Counted from the stretch's first letter, positions 40,855 to 59,645 are shown. The stretch is DNA of 64,000 nucleotides from Campylobacteraceae bacterium (GCA_031263195.1 JAISGD010000015.1:1-64000), one strand, 5' to 3'. A program made the numbers and translations. Notes: a model not told the origin generated them from the sequence alone.

Positions 40855-41406
40855 TCATGGTGCGGACATACGGCGGTCTGTCCAGTCGATGATAAGTTAC
40901 GTTTAGCAAAAGCCATTGACCGTCCTTACGAACGATGGTATCGTAGTAACGAATACCCTTGTACCAACAACATTCGCTTGCCGCCTTCTGTCCAAAAATG
41001 GTGCGCTAAAGTATAACTCTCATTGGTCGCTTGATCGCCATTGATCCGAACCGTGCTTTGACCATTGAAGTGCATAGTCATTTCATATTGCTTCAAACCA
41101 TCGCCAATGCACGCTTCTATTTCTTTTCTACCATACAATAACCTGTACTGGTTTACTGTCTTTGTTGGATTCCGCCATATAAACTTCGATTATCGCATCA
41201 TCGGTAAACAGTGCCGCTTGAGCTGCTGTCAGTTTGCGATCGGCGTCATTCGCGTAAGCATCAAGAAGTTCACGAATAGCCAAGCGGGCAGCTTTGTTGA
41301 TGGACTTATCAGCCGACCGAACCGCAGACATGCTGCTCCAATGAAGCCAAAACAACAGAATAACGAGCGCAAAAAATACGACAGTGAGTATGATTTTATA
41401 CGCCAT
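40855..41406 (-). pseudogene. NTF2/SnoaL-like protein pseudogene with several frameshifts
   Basis: The ATG at 41406 follows AAAGGAATAG and encodes a membrane anchor (I-I-L-T-V-V-F-F-A-L-V-I-L-L-F-W) and then a SnoaL-type start (R-E-L-L-D-A-Y-A-N-D-A-D). The frame breaks near 41140. The next frame gives G-R-K-E-I-E-A-C-I-G-D-G-L-K-Q-Y and S-T-V-R-I-N-G-D-Q-A-T. It breaks again near 40958, after which a third frame reads G-I-R-Y-Y-D-T-I-V-R-K-D-G-Q-W. One or two more shifts near 40900 restore L-I-I-D-W-T-D-R-R-M-S-A-P and a TGA at 40855-40857. The order matches an intact NTF2-like fold. G+C is higher than in the flanks, suggesting foreign origin. Confidence 0.8.
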
Positions 41407-41425
41407 AATCTATTCCTTTCAACTA

Positions 41426-41738
41426 TTATTTATAATTTATTTTCTGTCCTACGGAAAAATGTATCAAACAATTTGAATAATCCTCAATAGGAAGTTGGAA
41501 AGTTATTGCCTCACCAAAAGTTCCTTTCCGCTTAGCGTACTGATATTTTTTGATCAAAGAGCTTCCTTTATGCCGTTCCAGCGACAACATGGAAAAACAT
41601 TTGATTCCAAGCTGCCTCTCATATTTTTCGAAGCTTTATTGATTGCTGATATTGTCCAATTTTTTCGATGAGCATAACCGACTCAAGAAAAAAATTACGC
41701 GTCAAATGAAAAACTTCAATAGTTTGTTCATCAGCCAT
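41426..41738 (-). pseudogene. unrecognised gene split by one frameshift
   Basis: The ATG at 41738 opens a frame (M-A-D-E-Q-T-I-E-V-F-H-L-T-R-N-F-F) that ends at a TGA near 41624. One base shift just before it continues as E-K-Y-E-R-Q-L-G-I-K, then S-L-E-R-H-K-G-S-S-L-I-K-K-Y-Q-Y-A-K and F-Q-L-P-I-E-D-Y-S-N to a TAA at 41426-41428, giving a product of about 104 residues. It ends 20 bases before the NTF2-like gene, so they were probably one operon. The family is not recognised. A 12-bp palindrome lies between its -10-like box and start. Confidence 0.55.
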
Positions 41739-42297
41739 AAAATATACTATTCTTTAAAGAACATTTTATATTATTACCTTATTAAAATTATTTATCAGGC
41801 TTTTTTTATATAATTTTTAATTTTCTTCCAAATATTTTTCAAAAAATCTCAGACAAAATTGCACATATTAAGATATTTTATATAATCGCTAAAATTGCTA
41901 TTATTGAAAGACTTATTAAACTTCATTTATTTTCTTTTACTTCTTTCGTTGAATGATTGGCTATAGTCATCTCCCGTATGTCGTAAACCTTTACAAAATT
42001 TTCATTAACAAAAATCCGATTAGTCGTTTTACCGTTCGCTATTTTCGTAGTTTCTCCCAGAATTTAATTTTGGTTATTTTACTTTATTATTTATAACCTC
42101 ATCTATTATGCTAAGCTTTTAAAATATTTCTATCGTTTTATATTTTATGAAAAAAATATCGCTCGTATTTTACAACAATTTCAATGCGAATTGCGCTAGT
42201 GATGATATTTGTACAAGTGTATTGTTTTTTGTTACATTTAGGAAGATTTTGCAACAAAACTATTAAAAACAGTTAGATTTTAGCAGATAATAAAAAA
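41739..42297. other. AT-rich spacer with a possible coding relic
   Basis: Minus-strand 41923-42063 is an open stretch of 46 codons without a start, reading G-E-T-T-K-I-A-N-G-K-T-T-N-R-I-F-V-N-E-N-F and ending in TGA. It looks like the C-terminus of a lost gene and is not recognised. The rest is A/T-rich with no signal I can name. Confidence 0.4.
41750..41761. promoter_or_regulatory. perfect 12-bp palindrome, possible operator
   Basis: TTCTTTAAAGAA lies just downstream of a minus-strand TATAAA and 11 bases before the ATG at 41738, a typical place for a repressor site. Confidence 0.4.
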
Positions 42298-42324
42298 CAG
42301 TTTGCCGAATCTTATGGCAAACTG
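42298..42324 (-). terminator. fusA terminator
   Basis: CAGTTTGCC (42298-42306) and GGCAAACTG (42316-42324) form a 9-bp stem. Read on the minus strand it is followed by TTTTTT. It ends the rpsL-rpsG-fusA unit. Confidence 0.85.
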
Positions 42325-42333
42325 TCTTAAAAA

Positions 42334-44412
42334 TTAGCCTTTTCGCTTTTTGATTATCTCTTCGGATACATTCTTAGGCACTTCTTGGTAGTGATCAAAC
42401 TCCATAGTGTACGTTGCTCTACCTTGCGTTTGACTTCTTAAATCAGTAGAGTAGCCAAACATTGTCGCGAGCGGACAAAACGCATTTACTATCTTAAGTC
42501 CGCTTCTATCGTCCATAGAGTTAATTTGTCCGCGACGTCTGTTTAAATCACCTATAACATCGCCCATAAAATCTTCAGGCGTCTCAACTTCAACTTTCAT
42601 AATGGGCTCTAAAATTACAGGATTCGCTTTTCTCGCACCCTCTTTGAAACCCATAGAAGCGGCGAGTTTGAATGCCATTTCAGATGAATCGACCTCGTGA
42701 TAACTTCCGTCATATAATGTAATTTGAACATCCTCTACAGGATATCCTGCAAGAACGCCGCTTTGAAGCGCTTCTTGACAACCTTTATCAACTGCGGGAA
42801 TGTACTCTTTTGGTACAACGCCGCCTTTGATGTCATTGATAAATTTATATCCGCTGCCTGGCTCCAACGGTTCAAGTTTTAAAAATACATGTCCGTATTG
42901 ACCGCGTCCGCCTGATTGTTTCGCATATTTATATTCTTGATTTACAGAGTTTCTTATAGTCTCTCTATAGGCAACTTGCGGCTGACCTACTTCGGCTTCT
43001 ACTTTAAACTCTCTTAACATTCTATCTACGATAATCTCAAGGTGTAATTCGCCCATGCCGGAAATGATAGTTTGTCCGCTCTCTTCATCTGTTTCAACTC
43101 TAAAAGACGGATCTTCTTGAGCCAATTTTTGAAGCGCGATACCCATTTTCTCTTGGTCTGCTTTTGTTTTAGGTTCAACCGCAACAGAGATAACAGGTTT
43201 TGGAAATTCCATTTTTTCCAAAATAACTTTATCTTTTTCGCTTGCAAGCGTATCGCCCGTTAAAGTATCTTTAAGACCAACAACGGTACCGATTTCACCA
43301 GCGTAAAGCTCTTTAATCTCTTCGCGTTTATTCGCGTGCATTCTAAGAAGACGACCAATTCTCTCTTTTTTACCCTTAGTTGTGTTAAGCGCGTAACTTC
43401 CGCTTTCAAGCACACCTCTATATACACGCACAAATGCAAGTTGTCCAACAAATGGATCAGTCATAATTTTAAACGCAAGCGCGGCAAATTCGCCATTATC
43501 AGTTGAGTTTACAATAGTTTCCGTGCCATCCTCGTATTGACCTTTTATGGCTTGAACTTCGGTAGGAGCAGGCAGATAATCAACCACAGCGTCGAGCATT
43601 GGTTGGATACCTTTATTTTTAAACGATGTGCCGCAAGTCATAGGAACGATTGTCATATTGTGACAACCTGCTTTAATACCGGCTTTAATTTCATCAATAC
43701 TAAGCTCTTCGCCGCCAAGATACTTCTCCATCAACTCTTCACTTGTTTCAGCGACAGCTTCAATGAGTTTCTCTCTGTACTCTTTAGCCTTGTCAAGTAG
43801 ATTTGCGGGTATCTCTTCAACCTCGTATCTTGAACCCAAAGACGCTTCGTCTTCCCAAACAAGCGCTCTCATCTCAACCAAATCTACAACGCCTTTGAAA
43901 TTATCTTCCGCACCGATTGGGATTTGTATGGGAACAGGATTTGATTTTAGTCTATCTTTTATCTGTTTTTCAACTTTGTAAAAATCCGCGCCGACTCTGT
44001 CCATCTTATTTACATAAACCATTCTTGGCACATGATATCTGTTAGCTTGACGCCAAACAGTCTCAGATTGGGGTTGAACGCCGCCAACCGCGCAAAACAC
44101 GGCTACCGCTCCGTCAAGCACACGCATAGAACGCTCAACTTCTATAGTAAAGTCAACGTGACCCGGAGTATCTATAACGTTTACTTGATAATCTTTCCAT
44201 ACGCATGTTACAGCGGCTGACGTTATCGTGATGCCTCTCTCTTTTTCTTGTTCCATCCAGTCTGTCGTAGCGGCGCCATCGTGAACTTCGCCAATTTTAT
44301 GAGACATACCCGTATAATATAAAATACGCTCTGTTGTTGTAGTTTTACCAGCGTCAATATGCGCTGCGATTCCGATATTTCTGACTCTTTCTATTGGAGT
44401 TTTTCTTGCCAT
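42334..44412 (-). CDS. fusA: elongation factor G
   Basis: 692 residues, full length. G1 A-H-I-D-A-G-K-T-T is at 17-25, R-G-I-T-I-T-S-A-A near 59, D-T-P-G-H-V-D near 82 and N-K-M-D near 136. Domains II to V follow, with the G-G-R-G-Q-Y-G-H-V domain IV region near 506. EF-G moves tRNA-mRNA after peptide transfer and helps recycle ribosomes. It is the last gene of the rpsL-rpsG-fusA unit; AAGGACTGACAG precedes the ATG. tuf is not in this unit but lies upstream of secE. Confidence 0.98.
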   Translation of the reverse strand: MARKTPIERVRNIGIAAHIDAGKTTTTERILYYTGMSHKIGEVHDGAATTDWMEQEKERGITITSAAVTCVWKDYQVNVIDTPGHVDFTIEVERSMRVLDGAVAVFCAVGGVQPQSETVWRQANRYHVPRMVYVNKMDRVGADFYKVEKQIKDRLKSNPVPIQIPIGAEDNFKGVVDLVEMRALVWEDEASLGSRYEVEEIPANLLDKAKEYREKLIEAVAETSEELMEKYLGGEELSIDEIKAGIKAGCHNMTIVPMTCGTSFKNKGIQPMLDAVVDYLPAPTEVQAIKGQYEDGTETIVNSTDNGEFAALAFKIMTDPFVGQLAFVRVYRGVLESGSYALNTTKGKKERIGRLLRMHANKREEIKELYAGEIGTVVGLKDTLTGDTLASEKDKVILEKMEFPKPVISVAVEPKTKADQEKMGIALQKLAQEDPSFRVETDEESGQTIISGMGELHLEIIVDRMLREFKVEAEVGQPQVAYRETIRNSVNQEYKYAKQSGGRGQYGHVFLKLEPLEPGSGYKFINDIKGGVVPKEYIPAVDKGCQEALQSGVLAGYPVEDVQITLYDGSYHEVDSSEMAFKLAASMGFKEGARKANPVILEPIMKVEVETPEDFMGDVIGDLNRRRGQINSMDDRSGLKIVNAFCPLATMFGYSTDLRSQTQGRATYTMEFDHYQEVPKNVSEEIIKKRKG

Positions 44413-44479
44413 CTGTCAGTCCTTAATTTTTATTTTCAATTATTTGCAAGAAAAGCGGCTTCTAAACCGCTTTACATTT

Positions 44480-44962
<483 letters not shown>

Positions 44963-45040
44963 TCAAATTGATTAAAGCAATTTTACTCAAACACTGCCAG
45001 ATATGCGGCGTGCCTGTGTTTAAATTTACTTAAAATTTAG

Positions 45041-45424
45041 CTATTTAGCTGCTGCTTTTGGTCTTTTAGTACCATATTTACTTCGGCTTACTTTTCTGTT
45101 CGCAACACCTGCCGTATCAAGCGCGCCGCGCACGATATGATACTTAACGCCAGGTAAGTCTTTTACTCTTCCACCTCTTACTAATACAATAGAGTGCTCT
45201 TGGAGATTATGACCTTCGCCTCCGATATAACTAATAACTTCAAAACCACTTGTAAGTCTTACCTTGGCAACTTTACGAAGAGCTGAGTTTGGTTTTTTCG
45301 GAGTCGTAGTATAAACTCTCGTGCAAACTCCGCGCCTTTGCGGACATTTTGTAAGGGCAGGAGATTTTGATTTTTTAGTCGCTTTCTCACGCTCTTTTCT
45401 TATCAACTGATTGATAGTTGGCAC
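45041..45424 (-). CDS. rpsL: 30S ribosomal protein S12
   Basis: 127 residues. M-P-T-I-N-Q-L-I-R starts the protein and [11 protein letters not shown] near residue 40 is the streptomycin-site loop, with the wild-type (sensitive-type) Lys. [12 protein letters not shown] near 87 carries the second site, also wild type. S12 controls decoding accuracy. It is first in the unit with rpsG and fusA; a rpoC terminator lies just upstream. An AGTATTT/AAATACT hairpin (45448-45472) sits in its leader. Confidence 0.98.
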   Translation of the reverse strand: MPTINQLIRKEREKATKKSKSPALTKCPQRRGVCTRVYTTTPKKPNSALRKVAKVRLTSGFEVISYIGGEGHNLQEHSIVLVRGGRVKDLPGVKYHIVRGALDTAGVANRKVSRSKYGTKRPKAAAK

Positions 45425-45447
45425 ATTGTTTCCTTTTCTAATATAAT

Positions 45448-45472
45448 AGTATTTCCCATAGAGAAAAATACT
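45448..45472 (-). promoter_or_regulatory. hairpin in the rpsL leader
   Basis: AGTATTT (45448-45454) pairs with AAATACT (45466-45472) 24 bases before the rpsL ATG, overlapping a TATTATA-like -10. It could be an operator or leader structure. Confidence 0.3.
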
Positions 45473-45502
45473 CGTGATTTTATTTAAAATATACTTAAAA
45501 AA

Positions 45503-45531
45503 AGGTTAAATTAAGTTTCTTAATTTAACCT
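45503..45531 (-). terminator. rpoC terminator
   Basis: AGGTTAAATTAA and TTAATTTAACCT form a perfect 12-bp stem with a 5-base loop. On the minus strand TTTTTTT follows. It lies six bases after the rpoC stop. Confidence 0.88.
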
Positions 45532-45536
45532 GTCTC

Positions 45537-54193
<8,657 letters not shown>

Positions 54194-54266
54194 CTACCTC
54201 GTAGTAAAAATTTGAAAAGAAATTGTAGCAACTGCCCTGTACGGCAAGCGTTTATTTTTAGAACAC

Positions 54267-54287
54267 AAAGGGGGATAAACCCCCTTT
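54267..54287 (-). terminator. attenuator-like hairpin between rplL and rpoB
   Basis: AAAGGGGG (54267-54274) pairs with CCCCCTTT (54280-54287). On the minus strand the following bases are only moderately T-rich (TGTGTTCT), fitting partial termination that lowers rpoBC relative to ribosomal proteins. Confidence 0.65.
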
Positions 54288-54309
54288 TTAAAAAAACTTA
54301 TAAACAAAA

Positions 54310-54684
54310 CTATTTAAGCTCGACTTTTGCGCCTGCTTCTTCAAGTTGTTTTTTAGCCTCTTCGGCATCGGCTTTGCTAATACTCTCTTTAATAATGGAA
54401 GGAGTCTGCTCTGTAGCGTCTTTTGCTTCTTTTAAGCCAAGTCCCGTCAATGCTCTTACGACTTTGATGACATTAATCTTTTTATCGCCCGCATCAACAA
54501 GAACTACATTGAACTCTGTCTTCTCTTCTGCGACTGCAGCTGCAGCGCCGGCTCCTGCACCGGCTATTACTACGGGAGCTGCCGATACACCGAATTTTTC
54601 CTCAAACTCTTTTACAAGAGCGCTTAACTCCAAAACACTTAAATTAGAGATAAACTCTAAAACATCTTCTTTAGTAATTGCCAT
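54310..54684 (-). CDS. rplL: 50S ribosomal protein L7/L12
   Basis: 124 residues. An N-terminal dimerisation domain, an Ala-rich hinge ([12 protein letters not shown]) and a C-terminal factor-binding domain (G-L-G-L-K-E-A-K-D) are all present. Copies bind L10 and recruit GTPases to the ribosome. Start supported by AAGGAG just upstream. Confidence 0.98.
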   Translation of the reverse strand: MAITKEDVLEFISNLSVLELSALVKEFEEKFGVSAAPVVIAGAGAGAAAAVAEEKTEFNVVLVDAGDKKINVIKVVRALTGLGLKEAKDATEQTPSIIKESISKADAEEAKKQLEEAGAKVELK

Positions 54685-54718
54685 TTTTAATTCTCCTTAT
54701 ATATTAACCCAATTTTTT

Positions 54719-55207
54719 CTATGCGGATTGTTCTTTTTTAGCTCTAAGAGCATCTAAGCCGACAACAAAATTCGTAAGCGGCGCATTCCAGACTTGCAAT
54801 AACATAGCGATAAGTTCATCACGAGACGGCATTGTCGCAAGTGCTTCGACTTTGGAAATATCGGCGATAGCACCATCAACAAAAGCTGTTTTGACAGCGA
54901 AAAATTCGGAATCAATCTCTTTTTTGAAATTTGTCGCAACTTTACTGACACTAAGCTGATCTTGTCCCCAAACAAATATATTTGTATCTTTTAAGCCCAA
55001 ATCACTTATACCGGCATTTTTAATAGCGATAGCAGCAAGTGTATTTTTAATGACTTGCACTTTAACATTCGCTTTTCTGGCTTTATTTCTTAAAGCCTCT
55101 ATAGCCTTTACATTTAAACCTTTATAGTTACAAACTATTATTGCGTCGGAAGATTTAAACTCTTCTGTGAGTTCGCTTACCAGTTTAACTTTCTCTTCTT
55201 TAGTCAC
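54719..55207 (-). CDS. rplJ: 50S ribosomal protein L10
   Basis: 162 residues from GTG at 55207, which has AAAGGAG six bases before it. A longer frame from 55246 adds residues that are not family-like and would cover the ribosome site. The N-terminal rRNA-binding domain ([12 protein letters not shown]) and the C-terminal helix that carries L12 dimers ([12 protein letters not shown]) are visible. L10 with L12 usually represses its own leader. Confidence 0.96.
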   Translation of the reverse strand: MTKEEKVKLVSELTEEFKSSDAIIVCNYKGLNVKAIEALRNKARKANVKVQVIKNTLAAIAIKNAGISDLGLKDTNIFVWGQDQLSVSKVATNFKKEIDSEFFAVKTAFVDGAIADISKVEALATMPSRDELIAMLLQVWNAPLTNFVVGLDALRAKKEQSA

Positions 55208-55321
55208 TTCTTCTCCTTTCCGACCGGTGATTTCAAGCGGAGCCAAGAGAGAACTCTTGAATTAAGCTTTAGCCTCTGCTATCTCCAATCAAAGATATAC
55301 CGCTATGGGTACTTTCCTAAT
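55208..55321 (-). promoter_or_regulatory. rplA-rplJ spacer, probable L10 leader
   Basis: 114 bases between the rplA stop and the rplJ ribosome site, at the usual place of the L10-leader autoregulatory RNA. A small hairpin AAGAG/CTCTT is visible near 55243-55256. Assignment is by position; I cannot fold the full structure by eye. Confidence 0.4.
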
Positions 55322-56026
55322 TTATTTCAAATCCATCAACTCTTGCGTTTCAAGAGCAACAGATGGACTCATCGTAAGCGATAATGCCGCTGATTTTATA
55401 TATCTTCCCTTTGCTGTGGAAGGTTTGTGTTTATTGATAGCTTTAATAAATGTCAAAACATTATCAAAGATTTGCTCTTCGCTAAAGCTCACTTTGCCAA
55501 GTCCCGCATGAATATTGCCCTGTTTATCGACACGAAAATTTATTTGTCCGCCTTTAGCGTTTTCAACCGCTTTTGCGACTTCCATAGTAACAGTTCCTGT
55601 TTTGGGGTTTGGCATTAACCCTTTAGGTCCCAAAATACGTCCTACTTTTCCTACAAGTCCCATCATATTAGGCGTAGCTATAAGAACATCAAAATTAAAA
55701 ACGCCTTTGCCTATCTCATCTATCAAGTCTTCAGCGCCTACAATATCCGCTCCGGCATTTTTAGCTTCGTCTGCTTTAATATCTTTGGCAATAACTGCGA
55801 CTCTTACGGTTTTACCTGTACCGGCAGGAAGTACAACAGAACCTCTTACCATTTGATCCGCATGTCTTGGGTCAACATTTAACTTCAACGCTATCTCTAC
55901 GGTTTCGTCAAATTTTGCCGATTTTAATTCTTTTATAGTTTTTACACCATCTCTCAGCACATACTCTTTATTAGTATCCACTTTTAACAGCAACTCTTGA
56001 AATCTTTTTGAAATCTTTTTTGACAT
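55322..56026 (-). CDS. rplA: 50S ribosomal protein L1
   Basis: 234 residues from the ATG at 56026 with GGGAGT upstream; the frame from 56071 adds 15 atypical residues. [11 protein letters not shown] near 52 and [14 protein letters not shown] near 125 are conserved L1 RNA-binding segments. It forms the L1 stalk that guides deacylated tRNA out, and is a translational repressor of its own operon in many bacteria. Confidence 0.97.
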   Translation of the reverse strand: MSKKISKRFQELLLKVDTNKEYVLRDGVKTIKELKSAKFDETVEIALKLNVDPRHADQMVRGSVVLPAGTGKTVRVAVIAKDIKADEAKNAGADIVGAEDLIDEIGKGVFNFDVLIATPNMMGLVGKVGRILGPKGLMPNPKTGTVTMEVAKAVENAKGGQINFRVDKQGNIHAGLGKVSFSEEQIFDNVLTFIKAINKHKPSTAKGRYIKSAALSLTMSPSVALETQELMDLK

Positions 56027-56196
56027 ATTTATTACTCCCATTTTAGTTCCCAAACATATTAAGGAAACCATTTTATTTTTGACTTTGCGTACAGATTAAA
56101 CTGCCGCTAACAAGGATCTTGTCCTTGACCTCCAAAAAAGAGGTTTTTGTCTGCCACCCCGTACCTGTCAAGACAAGCGGCGGCGGTCAGGGGTTT
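56027..56196 (-). promoter_or_regulatory. structured GC-rich spacer between rplK and rplA
   Basis: 170 bases, long for this gene pair and much richer in G+C than the neighbours. Palindromes in order: AAGGA/TCCTT (56112-56126), ACCTC/GAGGT (56128-56144), and a CCCC…GGGG arm pair enclosing TGTC/GACA (56157-56194). It could be an L1 target, an internal terminator or an inserted palindromic repeat. Confidence 0.45.
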
Positions 56197-56622
56197 TTAA
56201 TCAACTACTTCTATGCCGATACTTCTGGCGGAACCAGCGATAATCTTTACTGCCTGCTCTTTGTCATCTGTATTCAAATCAACAAGTTTTCTCTCAACAA
56301 TCTCAAGAATTTGAGCTTTAGTGATTTTCGCAACCTTGTTTTTCAATGGATTTTCAGAACCCTTCGTAATGCCGGCAGCTTTTTTGATTAAATCTGTCGC
56401 AGGCGGCTGTTTCGTAACAAAAGTAAAACTCTTGTCGGCATATACTGTAATGACAACGGGGATATTAAATCCAGCCAAATCTTTTGTTCTTTCGTTGAAA
56501 GCTTTGCAAAATTCCATAATATTAACGCCGCGCTGACCCAATGCAGGACCTACCGGAGGAGAAGGATTTGCTTTTCCCGCCGCTATTTGCAATTTAATTT
56601 CGCCGATTACTTTCTTAGCCAT
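56197..56622 (-). CDS. rplK: 50S ribosomal protein L11
   Basis: 141 residues. [23 protein letters not shown] at residues 10-32 is the typical proline-rich thiostrepton/RelA-sensing domain. It binds 23S helix 43/44 in the GTPase centre. It lies 13 bases after nusG with AGAGGAAAAG before the ATG. Confidence 0.98.
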   Translation of the reverse strand: MAKKVIGEIKLQIAAGKANPSPPVGPALGQRGVNIMEFCKAFNERTKDLAGFNIPVVITVYADKSFTFVTKQPPATDLIKKAAGITKGSENPLKNKVAKITKAQILEIVERKLVDLNTDDKEQAVKIIAGSARSIGIEVVD

Positions 56623-56635
56623 ATTACTTTTCCTC

Positions 56636-57166
56636 TTATACTATTTTCTCAACTTGTGAGTATAAAATCTCTACCGGAGTACTTCTTCCGAAAATAGAAA
56701 CATTTAAACGAAGTTTGCCGTGTTCCATATCATACTCTTCCACTATACCGGTAAAGTTCGCGAAAGGTCCTTCGGTTATTCGTACGCTTTCGCCATCGTC
56801 AAATGATATTTTCGGTTTTGGTGCGCCTTTTTTCTCAGCTTTTTCCAAAATCAACGATATATCTTTTTGACTCAAAGGCGTAGGCTTTTTAGATTCGCCG
56901 ATAAAACGGCTGACTCTCGGCAAAGATTGAATTTTATGCCACAAATCCGTATCCAAATCCAAATTTGCGAAGACATATCCAGAGTACAGACTTCTCTCGC
57001 TAATCTTTTTTTTGCCGTTTTTAACCTCTATAACATCTTCGGTAGGAACTATAATTCCGTCAAGTTTATTCTCTATGCCATGATCGCACACAAGCGTTTC
57101 AATAGCGCGCTTAATGCTCTGTTCACTACCAGCGTAAGTCTGTATGGCATACCACTTGTGATTCAT
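56636..57166 (-). CDS. nusG: transcription antitermination factor NusG
   Basis: 176 residues. The N-terminal NGN domain starts [13 protein letters not shown] and the C-terminal KOW domain holds [10 protein letters not shown] near 131. It links RNA polymerase with S10 or Rho. It overlaps secE by four bases. Confidence 0.97.
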   Translation of the reverse strand: MNHKWYAIQTYAGSEQSIKRAIETLVCDHGIENKLDGIIVPTEDVIEVKNGKKKISERSLYSGYVFANLDLDTDLWHKIQSLPRVSRFIGESKKPTPLSQKDISLILEKAEKKGAPKPKISFDDGESVRITEGPFANFTGIVEEYDMEHGKLRLNVSIFGRSTPVEILYSQVEKIV

Positions 57167-57342
57167 AAAATACCTTTTATTATGGAAGACATTATAAAAT
57201 CCACAAGCGCCAAAAACAGCGATATAATCGTCACAACGATAAAAACTGAAAAAAATGCGTTTCTGACTTGCTCTTTCGTCGGGAATATCACTTTTCTGAA
57301 CTCAGTTTTAGCGTTTTGTACATAACTTAAAAACTTTTCCAT
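57163..57342 (-). CDS. secE: preprotein translocase subunit SecE
   Basis: 59 residues from the ATG at 57342. A longer frame runs into tRNA-Trp and is not real. A short amphipathic helix (N-A-K-T-E-F-R-K-V-I-F-P-T-K-E-Q) precedes one membrane helix (about 31-53), the minimal SecE. It clamps SecY in the inner-membrane channel. Confidence 0.95.
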   Translation of the reverse strand: MEKFLSYVQNAKTEFRKVIFPTKEQVRNAFFSVFIVVTIISLFLALVDFIMSSIIKGIL

Positions 57343-57359
57343 AACTTCCAACCTTATAA

Positions 57360-57435
57360 TGGCAGGGTAGGAGGGATTCGAACCCCCAACCTGCGGTTTT
57401 GGAGACCGACGCTCTACCATTAGAGCTACTACCCT
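57360..57435 (-). tRNA. tRNA-Trp (anticodon CCA)
   Basis: 76 bases with encoded 3' CCA. The acceptor AGGGTAG pairs with CTACCCT, and loop CTCCAAA gives anticodon CCA. It sits between the rpmG terminator and secE, the usual place in this phylum and many bacteria. Confidence 0.96.
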
Positions 57436-57442
57436 AAAAGAA

Positions 57443-57463
57443 AAATCCTATATACTAGGATTT
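57443..57463 (-). terminator. rpmG terminator
   Basis: AAATCCTA (57443-57450) pairs with TAGGATTT (57456-57463); on the minus strand a T-rich TTTTTTC run follows. It overlaps the rpmG stop codon and precedes tRNA-Trp. Confidence 0.7.
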
Positions 57464-57635
57464 AACTCTTTAACTTAACTTCTTTGTGAACAGTATGTTT
57501 TCTAAGACGAGGGCAGTATTTGGTTGCTTCAAGTTTCTCTGTCTTTGTTTTACTGTTCTTGGTAGTTGTATAATTGATATCTCCGCTTTCGGAACACTTC
57601 AAACCTATTTTAATTCTACTACTGCTTTTCGCCAT
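57462..57635 (-). CDS. rpmG: 50S ribosomal protein L33
   Basis: 57 residues, ATG at 57635, short but unmistakable: [18 protein letters not shown], then [14 protein letters not shown]. Zinc-binding L33 has two C-x-x-C pairs; here only the first Cys of each pair remains (C14 and C41), so it probably does not bind zinc. It lies 46 bases after the tuf stop, beyond the tuf terminator. Confidence 0.95.
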   Translation of the reverse strand: MAKSSSRIKIGLKCSESGDINYTTTKNSKTKTEKLEATKYCPRLRKHTVHKEVKLKS

Positions 57636-57653
57636 AAAATACCTTTAAAAAAA

Positions 57654-57674
57654 TCACAGGGAAAATCCCTGTGA
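57654..57674 (-). terminator. tuf terminator
   Basis: TCACAGGGA and TCCCTGTGA form a perfect 9-bp stem with a 3-base loop and a minus-strand TTTTTTT tail, seven bases after the tuf stop. Confidence 0.88.
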
Positions 57675-57680
57675 AATTAC

Positions 57681-58877
57681 TTATTTAACAATCTTAGATA
57701 CGACGCCGGAACCTACAGTGTGTCCGCCTTCGCGAATAGCAAATCTAGTACCCTCTTCAAGAGCAATAGGCGCTATAAGCGTTACTTTGATTTTGACATT
57801 ATCGCCAGGCATAACCATTTCAACGCCTTCAGGAAGAGAAATTGAACCTGTAACATCTGTCGTTCTTACATAAAATTGCGGTCTATAGTTATTGAAGAAT
57901 GGAGTATGGCGTCCGCCTTCCTCTTTTGTCAAAATATAAACCTCACCTTCAAACTCTGTGTGAGGAGTGATCGATTTTGGCTTACATAAAACCATACCAC
58001 GCTCAACATCCTCTTTCTTTGTGCCTCTCAAAAGGATACCGCAGTTATCGCCGGCCTCACCTTGATCCATCTCTTTTCTAAACATTTCAACACCGGTAAC
58101 TGTTGTAGTTTGAGTAGGTCTGATGCCAACTATCTCAACAGTATCGCCAACTTTTACAACACCTTTCTCAATACGACCGGTTACAACTGTGCCGCGTCCT
58201 GAAATTGAAAATATATCCTCTATCGGCATCAAAAAATCTTTATCCGTATCTCTCTTTGGAGTTGGTATAAAGCTATCCACGGCATCCATTAAATCAAGAA
58301 CTTTCTGTCCCCATTCACCTACTGTACCTGTTTTCGCCTCTTCAAGTGCTTTAAGAGCTGAACCTGTGATAATAGGGGTATCATCTCCGGGGAAACCGTA
58401 TTCGTTAAGAAGTTCGCGAATCTCCATATCAACCAACTCGATAAGATCAGCATCAGCTATATCGGCTTTATTCATAAAAACAACAATGTAGGGAACACCA
58501 ACTTGGCGTGCAAGTAAAACGTGTTCGCTTGTTTGAGGCATTTTACCGTCAGTCGCAGCAACTACAAGTATAGCTCCGTCCATTTGAGCAGCACCAGTAA
58601 TCATGTTTTTGACATAGTCGGCGTGACCCGGGCAGTCAACGTGCGCATAATGGCGATTTTCAGTCTCATACTCAATGTGAGAAGTAGCAATTGTAATACC
58701 TCTCTCTTTCTCCTCCGGAGCATTGTCGATATTGTCATAATCTTTAAGCTCTGCAAGACCTTTAGTCGCTAAAACACCTGAAATAGCAGCAGTCAATGTA
58801 GTTTTGCCGTGGTCAACGTGACCAATGGTACCTATGTTTACGTGTGGCTTGGTTCTTGAAAATTTCTCTTTAGCCAT
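57681..58877 (-). CDS. tuf: elongation factor Tu
   Basis: 398 residues. G1 G-H-V-D-H-G-K-T-T is at 19-27, D-C-P-G-H-A-D near 81 and N-K-A-D near 136. Domain III ends [12 protein letters not shown]. It delivers aminoacyl-tRNA to the ribosome. It follows tRNA-Thr(GGT), so tRNA and mRNA are probably cut from one transcript. This is the only tuf in the window and it is not next to fusA. Confidence 0.98.
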   Translation of the reverse strand: MAKEKFSRTKPHVNIGTIGHVDHGKTTLTAAISGVLATKGLAELKDYDNIDNAPEEKERGITIATSHIEYETENRHYAHVDCPGHADYVKNMITGAAQMDGAILVVAATDGKMPQTSEHVLLARQVGVPYIVVFMNKADIADADLIELVDMEIRELLNEYGFPGDDTPIITGSALKALEEAKTGTVGEWGQKVLDLMDAVDSFIPTPKRDTDKDFLMPIEDIFSISGRGTVVTGRIEKGVVKVGDTVEIVGIRPTQTTTVTGVEMFRKEMDQGEAGDNCGILLRGTKKEDVERGMVLCKPKSITPHTEFEGEVYILTKEEGGRHTPFFNNYRPQFYVRTTDVTGSISLPEGVEMVMPGDNVKIKVTLIAPIALEEGTRFAIREGGHTVGSGVVSKIVK

Positions 58878-58983
58878 CTTTATCCTCCATATTTTAGGTT
58901 TTGATTTTTTAAAATCATATTTAATATCTAACTTGATCTAAAGCTTCTTGTAAAGCTTAAACTTTACGCTTTAAAGGCGTAAC

Positions 58984-59058
<75 letters not shown>

Positions 59059-59145
59059 CTGTCTCTCTCCTCATACGCCAAAGTTGTTGCGGCAAGGAGT
59101 GCGCTTTTGCGACGGGTTTGTCCGCGTCTACGTTCAAAGAGGGTG

Positions 59146-59151
59146 ATTATA
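59146..59151 (-). promoter_or_regulatory. probable -10 box of the tRNA-Thr(GGT)-tuf unit
   Basis: TATAAT on the minus strand (GAGTATAATC) 88 bases upstream of the tRNA, in the 261-base gap after tRNA-Gly. It implies a separate start for tuf. Confidence 0.5.
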
Positions 59152-59319
59152 CTCAAATTATTATTATAATATGATTATAAAGACTCTCAAATATAGTAAA
59201 TAATGGTAGGAGGTTGAGTAACGATAGGTTAATTCAACAGCTCCCAGTCAAATGCACCGCTTTTTGGTAATTTCGCTCTATTTTTAGAAAAACAGAACAA
59301 AAACCTTGCCGAAAAATTT

Positions 59320-59396
59320 TGGAGCGGGAAACGGGACTCGAACCCGCGACCCTCAGCTTGGAAGGCTGATGCTCTAGCCAACTGAGCTATTCCCGC
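59320..59396 (-). tRNA. tRNA-Gly (anticodon TCC)
   Basis: 77 bases with encoded CCA. GCGGGAA pairs with TTCCCGC; anticodon loop CTTCCAA gives TCC, reading GGA. Confidence 0.96.
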
Positions 59397-59408
59397 ATCA
59401 AAATTAAT

Positions 59409-59494
59409 GGTGGTGAGAGAAGGAATCGAACCTTCGAAGACAAAAGTCAGCAGATTTACAGTCTGCCCTCGTTGACCGCTTGAGTATCTCACCT
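59409..59494 (-). tRNA. tRNA-Tyr (anticodon GTA)
   Basis: 86 bases with the long variable arm of a class II tRNA and an encoded CCA. The stem GCAGA/TCTGC frames CTGTAAA, anticodon GTA. Confidence 0.96.
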
Positions 59495-59549
59495 TGTTAG
59501 CGGTTTTACCATTATCTGGTCAAACACTGCCTAAAACTTTTCGAAAAAA

Positions 59550-59625
59550 TGGAGCCGGCAAAGGGACTCGAACCCCCGACCTACTGCTTACAAGGCAGTT
59601 GCTCTACCAGCTGAGCTACGCCGGC
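59550..59625 (-). tRNA. tRNA-Thr (anticodon TGT)
   Basis: 76 bases with encoded CCA. GCCGGCG pairs with TGCCGGC apart from one mismatch; loop CTTGTAA gives TGT, reading ACA. First gene of the minus-strand cluster. Confidence 0.96.
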
Positions 59626-59645
59626 CTAATTTTTTGCGAACGGAG

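Noticed and set aside
57343-57420. Longer SecE frame
   Set aside because: Its first 26 codons are the tRNA-Trp gene read as protein.
59229-59492. 87-codon minus-strand frame over the tRNAs
   Set aside because: It only translates the tRNA-Gly and tRNA-Tyr sequences.
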